Source: Hippophae tibetana (lineage: Eukaryota; Streptophyta; Magnoliopsida; Rosales; Elaeagnaceae). From it: a stretch of 64,000 nt of DNA. A model generated the notes under the pieces. That model did no database searches and was not told where the DNA came from. It was given only the letters and a program-made list of their open reading frames with translations. The translations under genes were made by a program, and so were the position numbers. Positions 63,834 through 64,000 of this stretch are shown here, piece by piece. The first letter of the stretch is position 1. Each line of letters starts with the position of its first letter. The stretch is taken from assembly GCA_037013495.1 (NCBI GenBank), contig CM072801.1, forward strand, positions 78,167,816 through 78,231,815, in the 5' to 3' direction.

Positions 63834-64000
63834 ATGCATCCAAATGACTATTATAATAAATCAAATCGAAGCTCGTTTCGATTACTACAAAGACAACCTT
63901 ACATTATTTCATTACTCCTTGTTTCTGAACCCAAGTTTGTTTATTTACCCTTTTTACATACGTCTAAATGTTTGGTCGTATCATATGGAGTTGTTTTTGG

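Larger units (their letters stand above)
1..64000. repeat. Satellite DNA array, about 653-bp monomer, about 98 copies
   Basis: Every part of the window aligns to one unit of about 653 bp, repeated head to tail in the same orientation. Anchor-motif starts run from 511 to 63834 in 97 steps, an average of 652.8 bp; nearly all steps are 652 to 654 bp. Nothing interrupts the array: I saw no inversion, transposon insertion or unique spacer. The array runs off both ends, starting at monomer offset 141 and ending at offset 167, so its true length is unknown. The sequence is AT-rich, and T is clearly more common than A on this strand in the second half of each monomer. Such arrays are usually heterochromatic and non-coding. 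I do not recognise this family by name and infer a eukaryotic, possibly plant, source. Confidence 0.97.
60567..64000. repeat. H-I-J-K-B-K block at right edge
   Basis: Starts: 60567 H, 61222 I, 61875 J (with an F' patch), 62528 K, 63181 B (hybrid), 63834 K (partial, cut by the window end). The G-to-K order matches the end of the ten-mer HOR, but the B is followed by K instead of D. The I start has a 2-bp gain ('ttatttttaatg' for 'ttatttcatg'), giving a 655-bp step. Confidence 0.86.

Noticed and set aside
1..64000. CRISPR array or other bacterial repeat system
   Set aside because: The repeat has no short-repeat/unique-spacer structure; the entire 653 bp is repeated. No cas-like or other coding sequence is present.
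1..64000. CENP-B box in the monomer
   Set aside because: I looked around 'tttcgtcgttggattta' and the dyad at offset 31-50. Neither matches the core TTCG....A..CGGG pattern; the CGGG half is absent.
1..64000. Tandem LTRs or retrotransposon-derived repeat
   Set aside because: There are no TG...CA ends with target-site duplications, no primer-binding site or polypurine tract, and no reverse transcriptase or gag reading frame. Origin from a mobile element cannot be excluded but is not supported.
1..64000. Promoter-like 'ggatataag' and terminator-like T runs
   Set aside because: These occur in every monomer with no associated gene. AT-rich sequence gives such matches easily, so I did not annotate them as regulatory.
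1..64000. Telomeric repeats, rDNA or tRNA genes next to the satellite
   Set aside because: I saw no run of telomere-type short repeats and no conserved rRNA or tRNA core. The satellite fills the window to both edges.

Overview
The whole 64 kb window is one uninterrupted satellite DNA array. A unit of about 653 bp (647 to 655 bp where I could place both ends) repeats head to tail in one orientation, about 98 times. I anchored each monomer on its conserved 'atgcatcc' motif (relatives 'atgctccc'). The first complete monomer starts at 511 and the last, incomplete one at 63834. That is 97 steps averaging 652.8 bp. I found no protein-coding gene, tRNA, rRNA, transposon, CRISPR array or unique sequence. 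The short open frames recur once per monomer and are by-products of the repeat.

Organism: a long, AT-rich, non-coding tandem array with higher-order repeats (HORs) is typical of eukaryotic heterochromatin (centromere, pericentromere, subtelomere or interstitial knob). A flowering plant is my best guess, but I recognise no published satellite, and an animal source is not excluded. It is very unlikely to be bacterial or viral.

Monomer types, my labels from shared diagnostic bases: A ('aaatgttagg', 'catattgag'); B ('acaaaaacaacc', 'tatcaaatggag'); C ('cgttttgatt', 'tttctaaaccca'); D ('ttactataaag', 'gaatccaag'); E ('attttattactcc', 'gtatgatatgg'); F ('catatgtagttg'; F' also has 'gttttggg'); G ('attaaggg'); H ('accaaattaatgg', 'gtggattctg'); I ('ttatttcatg', 'gtataatttgg'); J ('aaatcatatcg', 'gataactacc'); K ('acccttttta', 'aaatgtttgg'); T ('cgttttgatt', 'cttagccac'); U and V, local variants near the left end.

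Layout in order: partial V (1-510); A (511); T x5 (1158-4421); U-V-A-T-A (4422-7682); a B/C dimer zone (7683-16161); a first copy of the ten-monomer order B-D-A-E-F-G-H-I-J (16162 to about 21500); a J-A-I trimer zone (about 21386-27915); a mixed zone B-C-B-B-B-D-A-D-C (27916-33790); two tandem complete ten-monomer HORs B-D-A-E-F-G-H-I-J-K (33791-40321, 40322-46850); E-F'-K-K (46851-49463); a third complete HOR (49464-55994); E-F'-K-E-F'-G-G (55995-60566); H-I-J-K-B-K (60567-64000).

The window therefore holds monomer runs, dimers, trimers and ten-mers side by side. Hybrid monomers sit at many of the switch points, and several crossovers can be placed to within 10 to 30 bp. This is the main point of interest: a readable record of unequal exchange and conversion building HORs. 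No gene system is present.
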